64,000 bases of DNA from Meghimatium bilineatum (Eukaryota; Mollusca; Gastropoda; Stylommatophora; Philomycidae). The stretch spans positions 15,471,360 to 15,535,359 of the forward strand of contig CM067311.1 of NCBI GenBank assembly GCA_034231615.1. The letters run 5' to 3'. A program made the position numbers and the translations under genes. The notes beneath the pieces are model-generated. The model was given only the letters and a program-made list of their open reading frames with translations, made no database searches and was not told the origin of the DNA. Shown one piece after another: positions 21,971 through 36,390 of the stretch; position 1 is the first letter of the stretch; each line of letters begins with the position of its first letter.

Positions 21971-23248
21971 ATAAAATAAATGATTGTTCCGTTTATGGTT
22001 ACACATTTTTGTTTTGTTTTCTAATTATTTTGCTAATTAGAAGACATTAATGATGCTCGTGACATGTGAATATATAAAGCAATAGGAAGAACATTACGGA
22101 AAAAGAGAGTAAAAAATGTTCTAACAGCACTTAATATGAAGAAAGAATTATTACGCGAAATAGAGATCAGCCACATACAATATTTTGGACACATTAAAAG
22201 ACATGACACCCTGTTGAAGACCTTACTTGAGGGAATGGAAGTGAGCAAGAGGTAGGCAGATATACAAGCGGGAGAGTAACATAACAGGATGAACAGGTTA
22301 GTCTAGCAGAGTGCACCACCACAACAAGAGGCAAAGGATGTTGGAGGTCTGTTGCAGCCAACCTTCGTTGCGGAGACGGAACCTGAAGAGGATGACTCAT
22401 CAGCAAAGGAAGTGAACTCCAGCTGTATCCTAGGACGCCAGTTGTGTTTTGCTACCCCCGTCTGGTTGATTACAGACGTGACAAGAAGCCCAGGGATCTA
22501 CTGGTCCGGAGACATTTCAAGCCTGACTTCCCCAGAAATGTTGGCAACGTGGACTGCAAGCGCAAAAAATGCTACACCCGTACCTGTCACACAGAACCGG
22601 CCTGTCACTTTCCCCAAAGCCACCTTCACAATTGAATAGTCTCACATGTGTGTCCCGTAACGTCGTCTGCAAACGCTGCACGAATACGTATATATGTAAG
22701 ACTGGAAGGAGGCAATTACTTACGTAAAACACAGGTTTAAAAAAATGTTCCACCAAGACACGACAATCACAGACTATCACTAAAACTAGGGAGTTTTAAT
22801 GAGCAAACAAGATGACATACAAATTACAATACACAAAACATTAACTGTAATTTGTATGTTTTCTTGTTTGCTAATTATAACCCCGTAGTGTCTTAGTGGA
22901 ACATTTGAAGAAAAAAAACAACCGGTGTGTTACTTAGGTTTCACACAGTTACCTTATACTGATTGTCGTATTATATTATAAATATCGTATTGAATGTTAG
23001 CATAAGGGAAACAACTCACATGATATCATGTGAAATGAATGTATGCAAAATAACAAGCTGTAGGAAAGACATATTATAAAAATCTAATTGATATATTTCT
23101 ATAATTATATTTCTCCGGGAAATTTCGGATAAATTAGCATTGTAACAACATATTTTTGAATTACTACTTTAGTATGTTATATATTAATTTGCCACACCGA
23201 TTCGATTGATTCCGAGGAATGGCCCGTACGTTTATTTCATGTAAAAGC

Positions 23249-23412
23249 ATACTTACCTGGCACAGGAGAAACCGTGATCACGAAGGCGGTGCTCCCAGGG
23301 TGAGGCCCTTCCATTGCACTACGGTTGGGTTGACCCCTGCGATCGCCCCAAATGTGGGCGACTCGAGTGCGTAATTTTTTCGTAAGGGGGACTGCGTTCG
23401 CGCTATCCCCTC
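23249..23412 (+). ncRNA. U1: U1 snRNA gene, array copy 10
   Basis: Identical by eye to the majority U1 sequence. Confidence 0.96.
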
Positions 23413-24690
23413 ATAAAATAAATGATTGTTCCGTTTATGGTTACACATTTTTGTTTTGTTTTCTAATTATTTTGCTAATTAGAAGACATTAATGATGCTT
23501 GTGACATGTGAATATATAAAACAATAGGAAGAACATTACGGAAAAAGAGAGTAAAAAATGTTCTAACAGCACTTAATATGAAGAAAGAATTATTACGCGA
23601 AATAGAGATCAGCCACATACAATATTTTGGACACATTAAAAGACATGCCACCCTGTTGAAGACCTTACTTGAGGGAATGGAAGTGAGCAAGAGGTAGGCA
23701 GATATACAAGCGGGAGAGTAACATAACAGGATGAACAGGTTAGTCTAGCAGAGTGCACCACCACAACAAGAGGCAAAGGATGTTGGAGGTCTGTTGCAGC
23801 CAACCTTCGTTGCGGAGACGGAACCTGAAGAGGATGACTCATCAGCAAAGGAAGTGAACTCCAGCTGTATCCTAGGACGCCAGTTGTGTTTTGCTACCCC
23901 CGTCTGGTTGATTACAGACGTGACAAGAAGCCCAGGGATCTACTGGTCCGGAGACATTTCAAGCCTGACTTCCCCAGAAATGTTGGCAACGTGGACTGCA
24001 AGCGCAAAAACTGCTACACCCGTACCTGTCACACAGAACCGGCCTGTCACTTTCCCCAAAGCCACCTTCACAATTGAATAGTCTCACATGTGTGTCCCGT
24101 AACGTCGTCTGCAAACGCTGCACGAATACGTATATATGTAAGACTGGAAGGAGGCAATTACTTACGTAAAACACAGGTTTAAAAAAATGTTCCACCAAGA
24201 CACGACAATCACAGACTATCACTAAAACTAGGGAGTTTTAATGAGCAAACAAGATGACATACAAATTACAATACACAAAACATTAACTGTAATTTGTATG
24301 TTTTCTTGTTTGCTAATTATAACCCCGTAGTGTCTTAGTGGAACATTTGAAGAAAAAAAACAACCGGTGTGTTACTTAGGTTTCACACAGTTACCTTATA
24401 CTGATTGTCGTATTATAATATAAATATCGTATTGAATGTTAGCATAAGGGAAACAACTCACATGATATCATGTGAAATGAATGTATGCAAAATAACAAGC
24501 TGTAGGAAAGACATATTATCAAAATCTAATTGATATATTTCTATAATTATATTTCTCCGGGAAATTTCGGATAAATTAGCAGTGTAACAACATATTTTTG
24601 AATTACTACTTTAGTATGTTATATATTAATGTGCCACACCGATTCGATTGATTCCGAGGAATGGCCCGTACGTTTATTTCATGTAAAAGC

Positions 24691-24854
24691 ATACTTACCT
24701 GGCACAGGAGAAACCGTGATCACGAAGGCGGTGCTCCCAGGGTGAGGCCCTTCCATTGCACTACGGTTGGGTTGACCCCTGCGATCGCCCCAAATGTGGG
24801 CGACTCGAGTGCGTAATTTTTTCGTAAGGGGGACTGCGTTCGCGCTATCCCCTC
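24691..24854 (+). ncRNA. U1: U1 snRNA gene, array copy 11
   Basis: Identical by eye to the majority U1 sequence. Confidence 0.96.
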
Positions 24855-26132
24855 ATAAAATAAATGATTGTTCCGTTTATGGTTACACATTTTTGTTTTG
24901 TTTTCTAATTATTTTGCTAATTAGAAGACATTAATGATGCTCGTGACATGTGAATATATAAAACAATAGGAAGAACATTACGGAAAAAGAGAGTAAAAAA
25001 TGTTCTAACAGCACTTAATATGAAGAAAGAATTATTACGCGAAATAGAGATCAGCCACATACAATATTTTGGACACATTAAAAGACATGCCACCCTGTTG
25101 AAGACCTTACTTGAGGGAATGGAAGTGAGCAAGAGGTAGGCAGATATACAAGCGGGAGAGTAACATAACAGGATGAACAGGTTAGTCTAGCAGAGTGCAC
25201 CACCACAACAAGAGGCAAAGGATGTTGGAGGTCTGTTGCAGCCAACCTTCGTTGCGGAGACGGAACCTGAAGAGGATGACTCATCAGCAAAGGAAGTGAA
25301 CTCCAGCTGTATCCTAGGACGCCAGTTGTGTTTTGCTACTCCCGTCTGGTTGATTACAGACGTGACAAGAAGCCCAGGGATCTACTGGTCCGGAGACATT
25401 TCAAGCCTGACTTCCCCAGAAATGTTGGCAACGTGGACTGCAAGCGCAAAAAATGCTACACCCGTACCTGTCACACAGAACCGGCCTGTCACTTTCCCCA
25501 AAGCCACCTTCACAATTGAATAGTCTCACATGTGTGTCCCGTAACGTCGTCTGCAAACGCTGCACGAATACGTATATATGTAAGACTGGAAGGAGGCAAT
25601 TACTTACGTAAAACACAGGTTTAAAAAAATGTTCCACCAACACACGACAATCACAGACTATCACTAAAACTAGGGAGTTTTAATGAGCAAACAAGATGAC
25701 ATACAAATTACAATACACAAAACATTAACTGTAATTTGTACGTTTTCTTGTTTGCTAATTATAACCCCGTAGTGTCTTAGTGGAACATTTGAAGAAAAAA
25801 AACAACCGGTGTGTTACTTAGGTTTCACACAGTTACCTTATACTGATTGTCGTATTATAATATAAATATCGTATTGAATGTTAGCATAAGGGAAACAACT
25901 CACATGATATCATGTGAAATGAATGTATGCAAAATAACAAGCTGTAGGAAAGACATATTATCAAAATCTAATTGATATATTTCTATAATTATATTTCTCC
26001 GGGAAATTTCGGATAAATTAGCAGTGTAACAACATATTTTTGAATTACTACTTTAGTATGTTATATATTAATTTGCCACACCGATTCGATTGATTCCGAG
26101 GAATGGCCCGTACGTTTATTTCATGTAAAAGC

Positions 26133-26296
26133 ATACTTACCTGGCACAGGAGAAACCGTGATCACGAAGGCGGTGCTCCCAGGGTGAGGCCCTTCCATTG
26201 CACTACGGTTGGGTTGACCCCTGCGATCGCCCCAAATGTGGGCGACTCGAGTGCGTAATTTTTTCGTAAGGGGGACTGCGTTCGCGCTATCCCCTC
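26133..26296 (+). ncRNA. U1: U1 snRNA gene, array copy 12
   Basis: Identical by eye to the majority U1 sequence. Confidence 0.96.
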
Positions 26297-27574
26297 ATAA
26301 AATAAATGATTGTTCCGTTTATGGTTACACATTTTTGTTTTGTTTTCTAATTATTTTGCTAATTAGAAGACATTAATGATGCTCGTGACATGTGAATATA
26401 TAAAACAATAGGAAGAACATTACGGAAAAAGAGAGTAAAAAATGTTCTAACAGCACTTAATATGAAGAAAGAATTATTACGCGAAATAGAGATCAGCCAC
26501 ATACAATATTTTGGACACATTAAAAGACATGGCACCCTGTTGAAGACCTTACTTGAGGGAATGGAAGTGAGCAAGAGGTAGGCAGATATACAAGCGGGAG
26601 AGTAACATAACAGGATGAACAGGTTAGTCTAGCAGAGTGCACCACCACAACAAGAGGCAAAGGATGTTGGAGGTCTGTTGCAGCCAACCTTCGTTGCGGA
26701 GACGGAACCTGAAGAGGATGACTCATCAGCAAAGGAAGTGAACTCCAGCTGTATCCTAGGACGCCAGTTGTGTTTTGCTACCCCCGTCTGGTTGATTACA
26801 GACGTGACAAGAAGCCCAGGGATCTACTGGTCCGGAGACATTTCAAGCCTGACTTCCCCAGAAATGTTGGCAACGTGGACTGCAAGCGCAAAAACTGCTA
26901 CACCCGTACCTGTCACACAGAACCGGCCTGTCACTTTCCCCAAAGCCACCTTCACAATTGAATAGTCTCACATGTGTGTCCCGTAACGTCGTCTGCAAAC
27001 GCTGCACGAATACGTATATATGTAAGACTGGAAGGAGGCAATTACTTACGTAAAACACAGGTTTAAAAAAATGTTCCACCAAGACACGACAATCACAGAC
27101 TATCACTAAAACTAGGGAGTTTTAATGAGCAAACAAGATGACATACAAATTACAATACACAAAACATTAACTGTAATTTGTATGTTTTCTTGTTTGCTAA
27201 TTATAACCCCGTAGTGTCTTAGTGGAACATTTGAAGAAAAAAAACAACCGGTGTGTTACTTAGGTTTCACACAGTTACCTTATACTGATTGTCGTATTAT
27301 AATATAAATATCGTATTGAATGTTAGCATAAGGGAAACAACTCACATGATATCATGTGAAATGAATGTATGCAAAATAACAAGCTGTAGGAAAGACATAT
27401 TATAAAAATCTAATTGATATATTTCTATAATTATATTTCTCCGGGAAATTTCGGATAAATTAGCATTGTAACAACATATTTTTGAATTACTACTTTAGTA
27501 TGTTATATATTAATTTGCCACACCGATTCGATTGATTCCGAGGAATGGCCCGTACATTTATTTCATGTAAAAGC

Positions 27575-27738
27575 ATACTTACCTGGCACAGGAGAAACCG
27601 TGATCACGAAGGCGGTGCTCCCAGGGTGAGGCCCTTCCATTGCACTACAGTTGGGTTGACCCCTGCGATCGCCCCAAATGTGGGCGACTCGAGTGCGTAA
27701 TTTTTTCGTAAGGGGGACTGCGTTCGCGCTATCCCCTC
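27575..27738 (+). ncRNA. U1: U1 snRNA gene, array copy 13
   Basis: One change, G to A at position 75, next to the stem-loop II loop. The ATTGCAC motif itself is intact. Confidence 0.94.
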
Positions 27739-29016
27739 ATAAAATAAATGATTGTTCCGTTTATGGTTACACATTTTTGTTTTGTTTTCTAATTATTTTG
27801 CTAATTAGAAGACATTAATGATGCTCGTGACATGTGAATATATAAAACAATAGGAAGAACATTACGGAAAAAGAGAGTAAAAAATGTTCTAACAGCACTT
27901 AATATGAAGAAAGAATTATTACGCGAAATAGAGATCAGCCACATACAATATTTTGGACACATTAAAAGACATGGCACCCTGTTGAAGACCTTACTTGAGG
28001 GAATGGAAGTGAGCAAGAGGTAGGCAGATATACAAGCGGGAGAGTAACATAACAGGATGAACAGGTTAGTCTAGCAGAGTGCACCACCACAACAAGAGGC
28101 AAAGGATGTTGGAGGTCTGTTGCAGCCAACCTTCGTTGCGGAGACGGAACCTGAAGAGGATGACTCATCAGCAAAGGAAGTGAACTCCAGCTGTATCCTA
28201 GGACGCCAGTTGTGTTTTGCTACCCCCGTCTGGTTGATTACAGACGTGACAAGAAGCCCAGGGATCTACTGGTCCGGAGACATTTCAAGCCTGACTTCCC
28301 CAGAAATGTTGGCAACGTGGACTGCAAGCGCAAAAACTGCTACACCCGTACCTGTCACACAGAACCGGCCTGTCACTTTCCCCAAAGCCACCTTCACAAT
28401 TGAATAGTCTCACATGTGTGTCCCGTAACGTCGTCTGCAAACGCTGCACGAATACGTATATATGTAAGACTGGAAGGAGGCAATTACTTACGTAAAACAC
28501 AGGTTTAAAAAAATGTTCTACCAAGACACGACAATCACAGACTATCACTAAAACTAGGGAGTTTTAATGAGCAAACAAGATGACATACAAATTACAATAC
28601 ACAAAACATTAACTGTAATTTGTATGTTTTCTTGTTTGCTAATTATAACCCCGTAGTGTCTTAGTGGAACATTTGAAGAAAAAAAACAACCGGTGTGTTA
28701 CTTAGGTTTCACACAGTTACCTTATACTGATTGTCGTATTATATTATAAATATCGTATTGAATGTTAGCATAAGGGAAACAACTCACATGATATCATGTG
28801 AAATGAATGTATGCAAAATAACAAGCTGTAGGAAAGACATATTATAAAAATCTAATTGATATATTTCTATAATTATATTTCTCCGGGAAATTTCGGATAA
28901 ATTAGCATTGTAACAACATATTTTTGAATTACTACTTTAGTATGTTATATATTAATTTGCCACACCGATTCGATTGATTCCGAGGAATGGCCCGTACGTT
29001 TATTTCATGTAAAAGC

Positions 29017-29180
29017 ATACTTACCTGGCACAGGAGAAACCGTGATCACGAAGGCGGTGCTCCCAGGGTGAGGCCCTTCCATTGCACTACGGTTGGGTTG
29101 ACCCCTGCGATCGCCCCAAATGTGGGCGACTCGAGTGCGTAATTTTTTCGTAAGGGGGACTGCGTTCGCGCTATCCCCTC
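29017..29180 (+). ncRNA. U1: U1 snRNA gene, array copy 14
   Basis: Identical by eye to the majority U1 sequence. Confidence 0.96.
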
Positions 29181-30458
29181 ATAAAATAAATGATTGTTCC
29201 GTTTATGGTTACACATTTTTGTTTTGTTTTCTAATTATTTTGCTAATTAGAAGACATTAATGATGCTCGTGACATGTGAATATATAAAACAATAGGAAGA
29301 ACATTACGGAAAAAGAGAGTAAAAAATGTTCTAACAGCACTTAATATGAAGAAAGAATTATTACGCGAAATAGAGATCAGCCATATACAATATTTTGGAC
29401 ACATTAAAAGACATGACACCCTGTTGAAGACCTTACTTGAGGGAATGGAAGTGAGCAAGAGGTAGGCAGATATACAAGCGGGAGAGTAACATAACAGGAT
29501 GAACAGGTTAGTCTAGCAGAGTGCACCACCACAACAAGAGGCAAAGGATGTTGGAGGTCTGTTGCAGCCAACCTTCGTTGCGGAGACGGAACCTGAAGAG
29601 GATGACTCATCAGCAAAGGAAGTGAACTCCAGCTGTATCCTAGGACGCCAGTTGTGTTTTGCTACCCCCGTCTGGTTGATTACAGACGTGACAAGAAGCC
29701 CAGGGATCTACTGGTCCGGAGACATTTCAAGCCTGACTTCCCCAGAAATGTTGGCAACGTGGACTGCAAGCGCAAAAAATGCTACACCCGTACCTGTCAC
29801 ACAGAACCGGCCTGTCACTTTCCCCAAAGCCACCTTCACAATTGAATAGTCTCACATGTGTGTCCCGTAACGTCGTCTGCAAACGCTGCACGAATACGTA
29901 TATATGTAAGACTGGAAGGAGGCAATTACTTACGTAAAACACAGGTTTAAAAAAATGTTCCACCAAGACACGACAATCACAGACTATCACTAAAACTAGG
30001 GAGTTTTAATGAGCAAACAAGATGACATACAAATTACAATACACAAAACATTAACTGTAATTTGTATGTTTTCTTGTTTGCTAATTATAACCCCGTAGTG
30101 TCTTAGTGGAACATTTGAAGAAAAAAAACAACCGGTGTGTTACTTAGGTTTCACACAGTTACCTTATACTGATTGTCGTATTATATTATAAATATCGTAT
30201 TGAATGTTAGCATAAGGGAAACAACTCACATGATATCATGTGAAATGAATGTATGCAAAATAACAAGCTGTAGGAAAGACATATTATAAAAATCTAATTG
30301 ATATATTTCTATAATTATATTTCTCCGGGAAATTTCGGATAAATTAGCATTGTAACAACATATTTTTGAATTACTACTTTAGTATGTTATATATTAATTT
30401 GCCACACCGATTCGATTGATTCCGAGGAATGGCCCGTACGTTTATTTCATGTAAAAGC

Positions 30459-30622
30459 ATACTTACCTGGCACATGAGAAACCGTGATCACGAAGGCGGT
30501 GCTCCCAGGGTGAGGCCCTTCCATTGCACTACGGTTGGGTTGACCCCTGCGATCGCCCCAAATGTGGGCGACTCGAGTGCGTAATTTTTTCGTAATGGGG
30601 ACTGCGTTCGCGCTATCCCCTC
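30459..30622 (+). ncRNA. U1: U1 snRNA gene, array copy 15 (two substitutions)
   Basis: The only copy with two changes: G to T at position 17, in the segment expected to pair with the CCCCTG of the long-range helix, and G to T at position 138, in the 5' strand of stem-loop IV. It is the most likely of the 28 to be impaired. Confidence 0.92.
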
Positions 30623-31900
30623 ATAAAATAAATGATTGTTCCGTTTATGGTTACACATTTTTGTTTTGTTTTCTAATTATTTTGCTAATTAGAAGACATT
30701 AATGATGCTCGTGACATGTGAATATATAAAACAATAGAAAGAACATTACGGAAAAAGAGAGTAAAAAATGTTCTAACAGCACTTAATATGAAGAAAGAAT
30801 TATTACGCGAAATAGAGATCAGCCACATACAATATTTTGGACACATTAAAAGACATGGCACCCTGTTGAAGACCTTACTTGAGGGAATGGAAGTGAGCAA
30901 GAGGTAGGCAGATATACAAGCGGGAGAGTAACATAACAGGATGAACAGGTTAGTCTAGCAGAGTGCACCACCACAACAAGAGGCAAAGGATGTTGGAGGT
31001 CTGTTGCAGCCAACCTTCGTTGCGGAGACGGAACCTGAAGAGGATGACTCATCAGCAAAGGAAGTGAACTCCAGCTGTATCCTAGGACGCCAGTTGTGTT
31101 TTGCTACCCCCGTCTGGTTGATTACAGACGTGACAAGAAGCCCAGGGATCTACTGGTCCGGAGACATTTCAAGCCTGACTTCCCCAGAAATGTTGGCAAC
31201 GTGGACTGCAAGCGCAAAAAATGCTACACCCGTACCTGTCACACAGAACCGGCCTGTCACTTTCCCCAAAGCCACCTTCACAATTGAATAGTCTCACATG
31301 TGTGTCCCGTAACGTCGTCTGCAAACGCTGCACGAATACGTATATATGTAAGACTGGAAGGAGGCAATTACTTACGTAAAACACAGGTTTAAAAAAATGT
31401 TCCACCAAGACACGACAATCACAGACTATCACTAAAACTAGGGAGTTTTAATGAGCAAACAAGATGACATACAAATTACAATACACAAAACATTAACTGT
31501 AATTTGTATGTTTTCTTGTTTGCTAATTATAACCCCGTAGTGTCTTAGTGGAACATTTGAAGAAAAAAAACAACCGGTGTGTTACTTAGGTTTCACACAG
31601 TTACCTTATACTGATTGTCGTATTATATTATAAATATCGTATTGAATGTTAGCATAAGGGAAACAACTCACATGATATCATGTGAAATGAATGTATGCAA
31701 AATAACAAGCTGTAGGAAAGACATATTATCAAAATCTAATTGATATATTTCTATAATTATATTTCTCCGGGAAATTTCGGATAAATTAGCAGTGTAACAA
31801 CATATTTTTGAATTACTACTTTAGTATGTTATATATTAATTTGCCACACCGATTCGATTGATTCCGAGGAATGGCCCGTACGTTTATTTCATGTAAAAGC

Positions 31901-32064
31901 ATACTTACCTGGCACAGGAGAAACCGTGATCACGAAGGCGGTGCTCCCAGGGTGAGGCCCTTCCATTGCACTACGGTTGGGTTGACCCCTGCGATCGCCC
32001 CAAATGTGGGCGACTCGAGTGCGTAATTTTTTCGTAAGGGGGACTGCGTTCGCGCTATCCCCTC
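31901..32064 (+). ncRNA. U1: U1 snRNA gene, array copy 16
   Basis: Identical by eye to the majority U1. Its unit shares private spacer variants with the unit of copy 18. Confidence 0.96.
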
Positions 32065-33342
32065 ATAAAATAAATGATTGTTCCGTTTATGGTTACACAT
32101 TTTTGTTTTGTTTTCTAATTATTTTGCTAATTAGAAGACATTAATGATGCTCGTGACATGTGAATATATAAAACAATAGAAAGAACATTACGGAAAAAGA
32201 GAGTAAAAAATGTTCTAACAGCACTTAATATGAAGAAAGAATTATTACGCGAAATAGAGATCAGCCACATACAATATTTTGGACACATTAAAAGACATGG
32301 CACCCTGTTGAAGACCTTACTTGAGGGAATGGAAGTGAGCAAGAGGTAGGCAGATATACAAGCGGGAGAGTAACATAACAGGATGAACAGGTTAGTCTAG
32401 CAGAGTGCACCACCACAACAAGAGGCAAAGGATGTTGGAGGTCTGTTGCAGCCAACCTTCGTTGCGGAGACGGAACCTGAAGAGGATGACTCATCAGCAA
32501 AGGAAGTGAACTCCAGCTGTATCCTAGGACGCCAGTTGTGTTTTGCTACCCCCGTCTGGTTGATTACAGACGTGACAAGAAGCCCAGGGATCTACTGGTC
32601 CGGAGACATTTCAAGCCTGACTTCCCCAGAAATGTTGGCAACGTGGACTGCAAGCGCAAAAAATGCTACACCCGTACCTGTCACACAGAACCGGCCTGTC
32701 ACTTTCCCCAAAGCCACCTTCACAATTGAATAGTCTCACATGTGTGTCCCGTAACGTCGTCTGCAAACGCTGCACGAATACGTATATATGTAAGACTGGA
32801 AGGAGGCAATTACTTACGTAAAACACAGGTTTAAAAAAATGTTCCACCAAGACACGACAATCACAGACTATCACTAAAACTAGGGAGTTTTAATGAGCAA
32901 ACAAGATGACATACAAATTACAATACACAAAACATTAACTGTAATTTGTACGTTTTCTTGTTTGCTAATTATAACCCCGTAGTGTCTTAGTGGAACATTT
33001 GAAGAAAAAAAACAACCGGTGTGTTACTTAGGTTTCACACAGTTACCTTATACTGATTGTCGTATTATAATATAAATATCGTATTCAATGTTAGCATAAG
33101 GGAAACAACTCACATGATATCATGTGAAATGAATGTATGCAAAATAACAAGCTGTAGGAAAGACATATTATCAAAATCTAATTGATATATTTCTATAATT
33201 ATATTTCTCCGGGAAATTTCGGATAAATTAGCAGTGTAACAACATATTTTTGAATTACTACTTTAGTATGTTATATATTAATGTGCCACACCGATTCGAT
33301 TGATTCCGAGGAATGGCCCGTACGTTTATTTCATGTAAAAGC

Positions 33343-33506
33343 ATACTTACCTGGCACAGGAGAAACCGTGATCACGAAGGCGGTGCTCCCAGGGTGAGGC
33401 CCTTCCATTGCACTACGGTTGGGTTGACCCCTGCGATCGCCCCAAATGTGGGCGACTCGAGTGCGTAATTTTTTCGTAAGGGGGACTGCGTTCGCGCTAT
33501 CCCCTC
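33343..33506 (+). ncRNA. U1: U1 snRNA gene, array copy 17
   Basis: Identical by eye to the majority U1. Its unit shares private spacer variants with the unit of copy 19. Confidence 0.96.
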
Positions 33507-34784
33507 ATAAAATAAATGATTGTTCCGTTTATGGTTACACATTTTTGTTTTGTTTTCTAATTATTTTGCTAATTAGAAGACATTAATGATGCTCGTGACA
33601 TGTGAATATATAAAACAATAGGAAGAACATTACGGAAAAAGAGAGTAAAAAATGTTCTAACAGCACTTAATATGAAGAAAGAATTATTACGCGAAATAGA
33701 GATCAGCCACATACAATATTTTGGACACATTAAAAGACATGGCACCCTGTTGAAGACCTTACTTGAGGGAATGGAAGTGAGCAAGAGGTAGGCAGATATA
33801 CAAGCGGGAGAGTAACATAACAGGATGAACAGGTTAGTCTAGCAGAGTGCACCACCACAACAAGAGGCAAAGGATGTTGGAGGTCTGTTGCAGCCAACCT
33901 TCGTTGCGGAGACGGAACCTGAAGAGGATGACTCATTAGCAAAGGAAGTGAACTCCAGCTGTATCCTAGGACGCCAGTTGTGTTTTGCTACCCCCGTCTG
34001 GTTGATTACAGACGTGACAAGAAGCCCAGGGATCTACTGGTCCGGAGACATTTCAAGCCTGACTTCCCCAGAAATGTTGGCAACGTGGACTGCAAGCGCA
34101 AAAAATGCTACACCCGTACCTGTCACACAGAACCGGCCTGTCACTTTCCCCAAAGCCACCTTCACAATTGAATAGTCTCACATGTGTGTCCCGTAACGTC
34201 GTCTGCAAACGCTGCACGAATACGTATATATGTAAGACTGGAAGGAGGCAATTACTTACGTAAAACACAGGTTTAAAAAAATGTTCCACCAAGACACGAC
34301 AATCACAGACTATCACTAAAACTAGGGAGTTTTAATGAGCAAACAAGATGACATACAAATTACAATACACAAAACATTAACTGTAATTTGTATGTTTTCT
34401 TGTTTGCTAATTATAACCCCGTAGTGTCTTAGTGGAACATTTGAAGAAAAAAAACAACCGGTGTGTTACTTAGGTTTCACACAGTTACCTTATACTGATT
34501 GTCGTATTATATTATAAATATCGTATTGAATGTTAGCATAAGGGAAACAACTCACATGATATCATGTGAAATGAATGTATGCAAAATAACAAGCTGTAGG
34601 AAAGACATATTATCAAAATCTAATTGATATATTTCTATAATTATATTTCTCCGGGAAATTTCGGATAAATTAGCAGTGTAACAACATATTTTTGAATTAC
34701 TACTTTAGTATGTTATATATTAATTTGCCACACCGATTCGATTGATTCCGAGGAATGGCCCGTACGTTTATTTCATGTAAAAGC

Positions 34785-34948
34785 ATACTTACCTGGCACA
34801 GGAGAAACCGTGATCACGAAGGCGGTGCTCCCAGGGTGAGGCCCTTCCATTGCACTACGGTTGGGTTGACCCCTGCGATCGCCCCAAATGTGGGCGACTC
34901 GAGTGCGTAATTTTTTCGTAAGGGGGACTGCGTTCGCGCTATCCCCTC
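34785..34948 (+). ncRNA. U1: U1 snRNA gene, array copy 18
   Basis: Identical by eye to the majority U1; spacer variants match the unit of copy 16. Confidence 0.96.
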
Positions 34949-36226
34949 ATAAAATAAATGATTGTTCCGTTTATGGTTACACATTTTTGTTTTGTTTTCT
35001 AATTATTTTGCTAATTAGAAGACATTAATGATGCTCGTGACATGTGAATATATAAAACAATAGAAAGAACATTACGGAAAAAGAGAGTAAAAAATGTTCT
35101 AACAGCACTTAATATGAAGAAAGAATTATTACGCGAAATAGAGATCAGCCACATACAATATTTTGGACACATTAAAAGACATGGCACCCTGTTGAAGACC
35201 TTACTTGAGGGAATGGAAGTGAGCAAGAGGTAGGCAGATATACAAGCGGGAGAGTAACATAACAGGATGAACAGGTTAGTCTAGCAGAGTGCACCACCAC
35301 AACAAGAGGCAAAGGATGTTGGAGGTCTGTTGCAGCCAACCTTCGTTGCGGAGACGGAACCTGAAGAGGATGACTCATCAGCAAAGGAAGTGAACTCCAG
35401 CTGTATCCTAGGACGCCAGTTGTGTTTTGCTACCCCCGTCTGGTTGATTACAGACGTGACAAGAAGCCCAGGGATCTACTGGTCCGGAGACATTTCAAGC
35501 CTGACTTCCCCAGAAATGTTGGCAACGTGGACTGCAAGCGCAAAAAATGCTACACCCGTACCTGTCACACAGAACCGGCCTGTCACTTTCCCCAAAGCCA
35601 CCTTCACAATTGAATAGTCTCACATGTGTGTCCCGTAACGTCGTCTGCAAACGCTGCACGAATACGTATATATGTAAGACTGGAAGGAGGCAATTACTTA
35701 CGTAAAACACAGGTTTAAAAAAATGTTCCACCAAGACACGACAATCACAGACTATCACTAAAACTAGGGAGTTTTAATGAGCAAACAAGATGACATACAA
35801 ATTACAATACACAAAACATTAACTGTAATTTGTACGTTTTCTTGTTTGCTAATTATAACCCCGTAGTGTCTTAGTGGAACATTTGAAGAAAAAAAACAAC
35901 CGGTGTGTTACTTAGGTTTCACACAGTTACCTTATACTGATTGTCGTATTATAATATAAATATCGTATTCAATGTTAGCATAAGGGAAACAACTCACATG
36001 ATATCATGTGAAATGAATGTATGCAAAATAACAAGCTGTAGGAAAGACATATTATCAAAATCTAATTGATATATTTCTATAATTATATTTCTCCGGGAAA
36101 TTTCGGATAAATTAGCAGTGTAACAACATATTTTTGAATTACTACTTTAGTATGTTATATATTAATGTGCCACACCGATTCGATTGATTCCGAGGAATGG
36201 CCCGTACGTTTATTTCATGTAAAAGC

Positions 36227-36390
36227 ATACTTACCTGGCACAGGAGAAACCGTGATCACGAAGGCGGTGCTCCCAGGGTGAGGCCCTTCCATTGCACTAC
36301 GGTTGGGTTGACCCCTGCGATCGCCCCAAATGTGGGCGACTCGAGTGCGTAATTTTTTCGTAAGGGGGACTGCGTTCGCGCTATCCCCTC
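36227..36390 (+). ncRNA. U1: U1 snRNA gene, array copy 19
   Basis: Identical by eye to the majority U1; spacer variants match the unit of copy 17. Confidence 0.96.
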
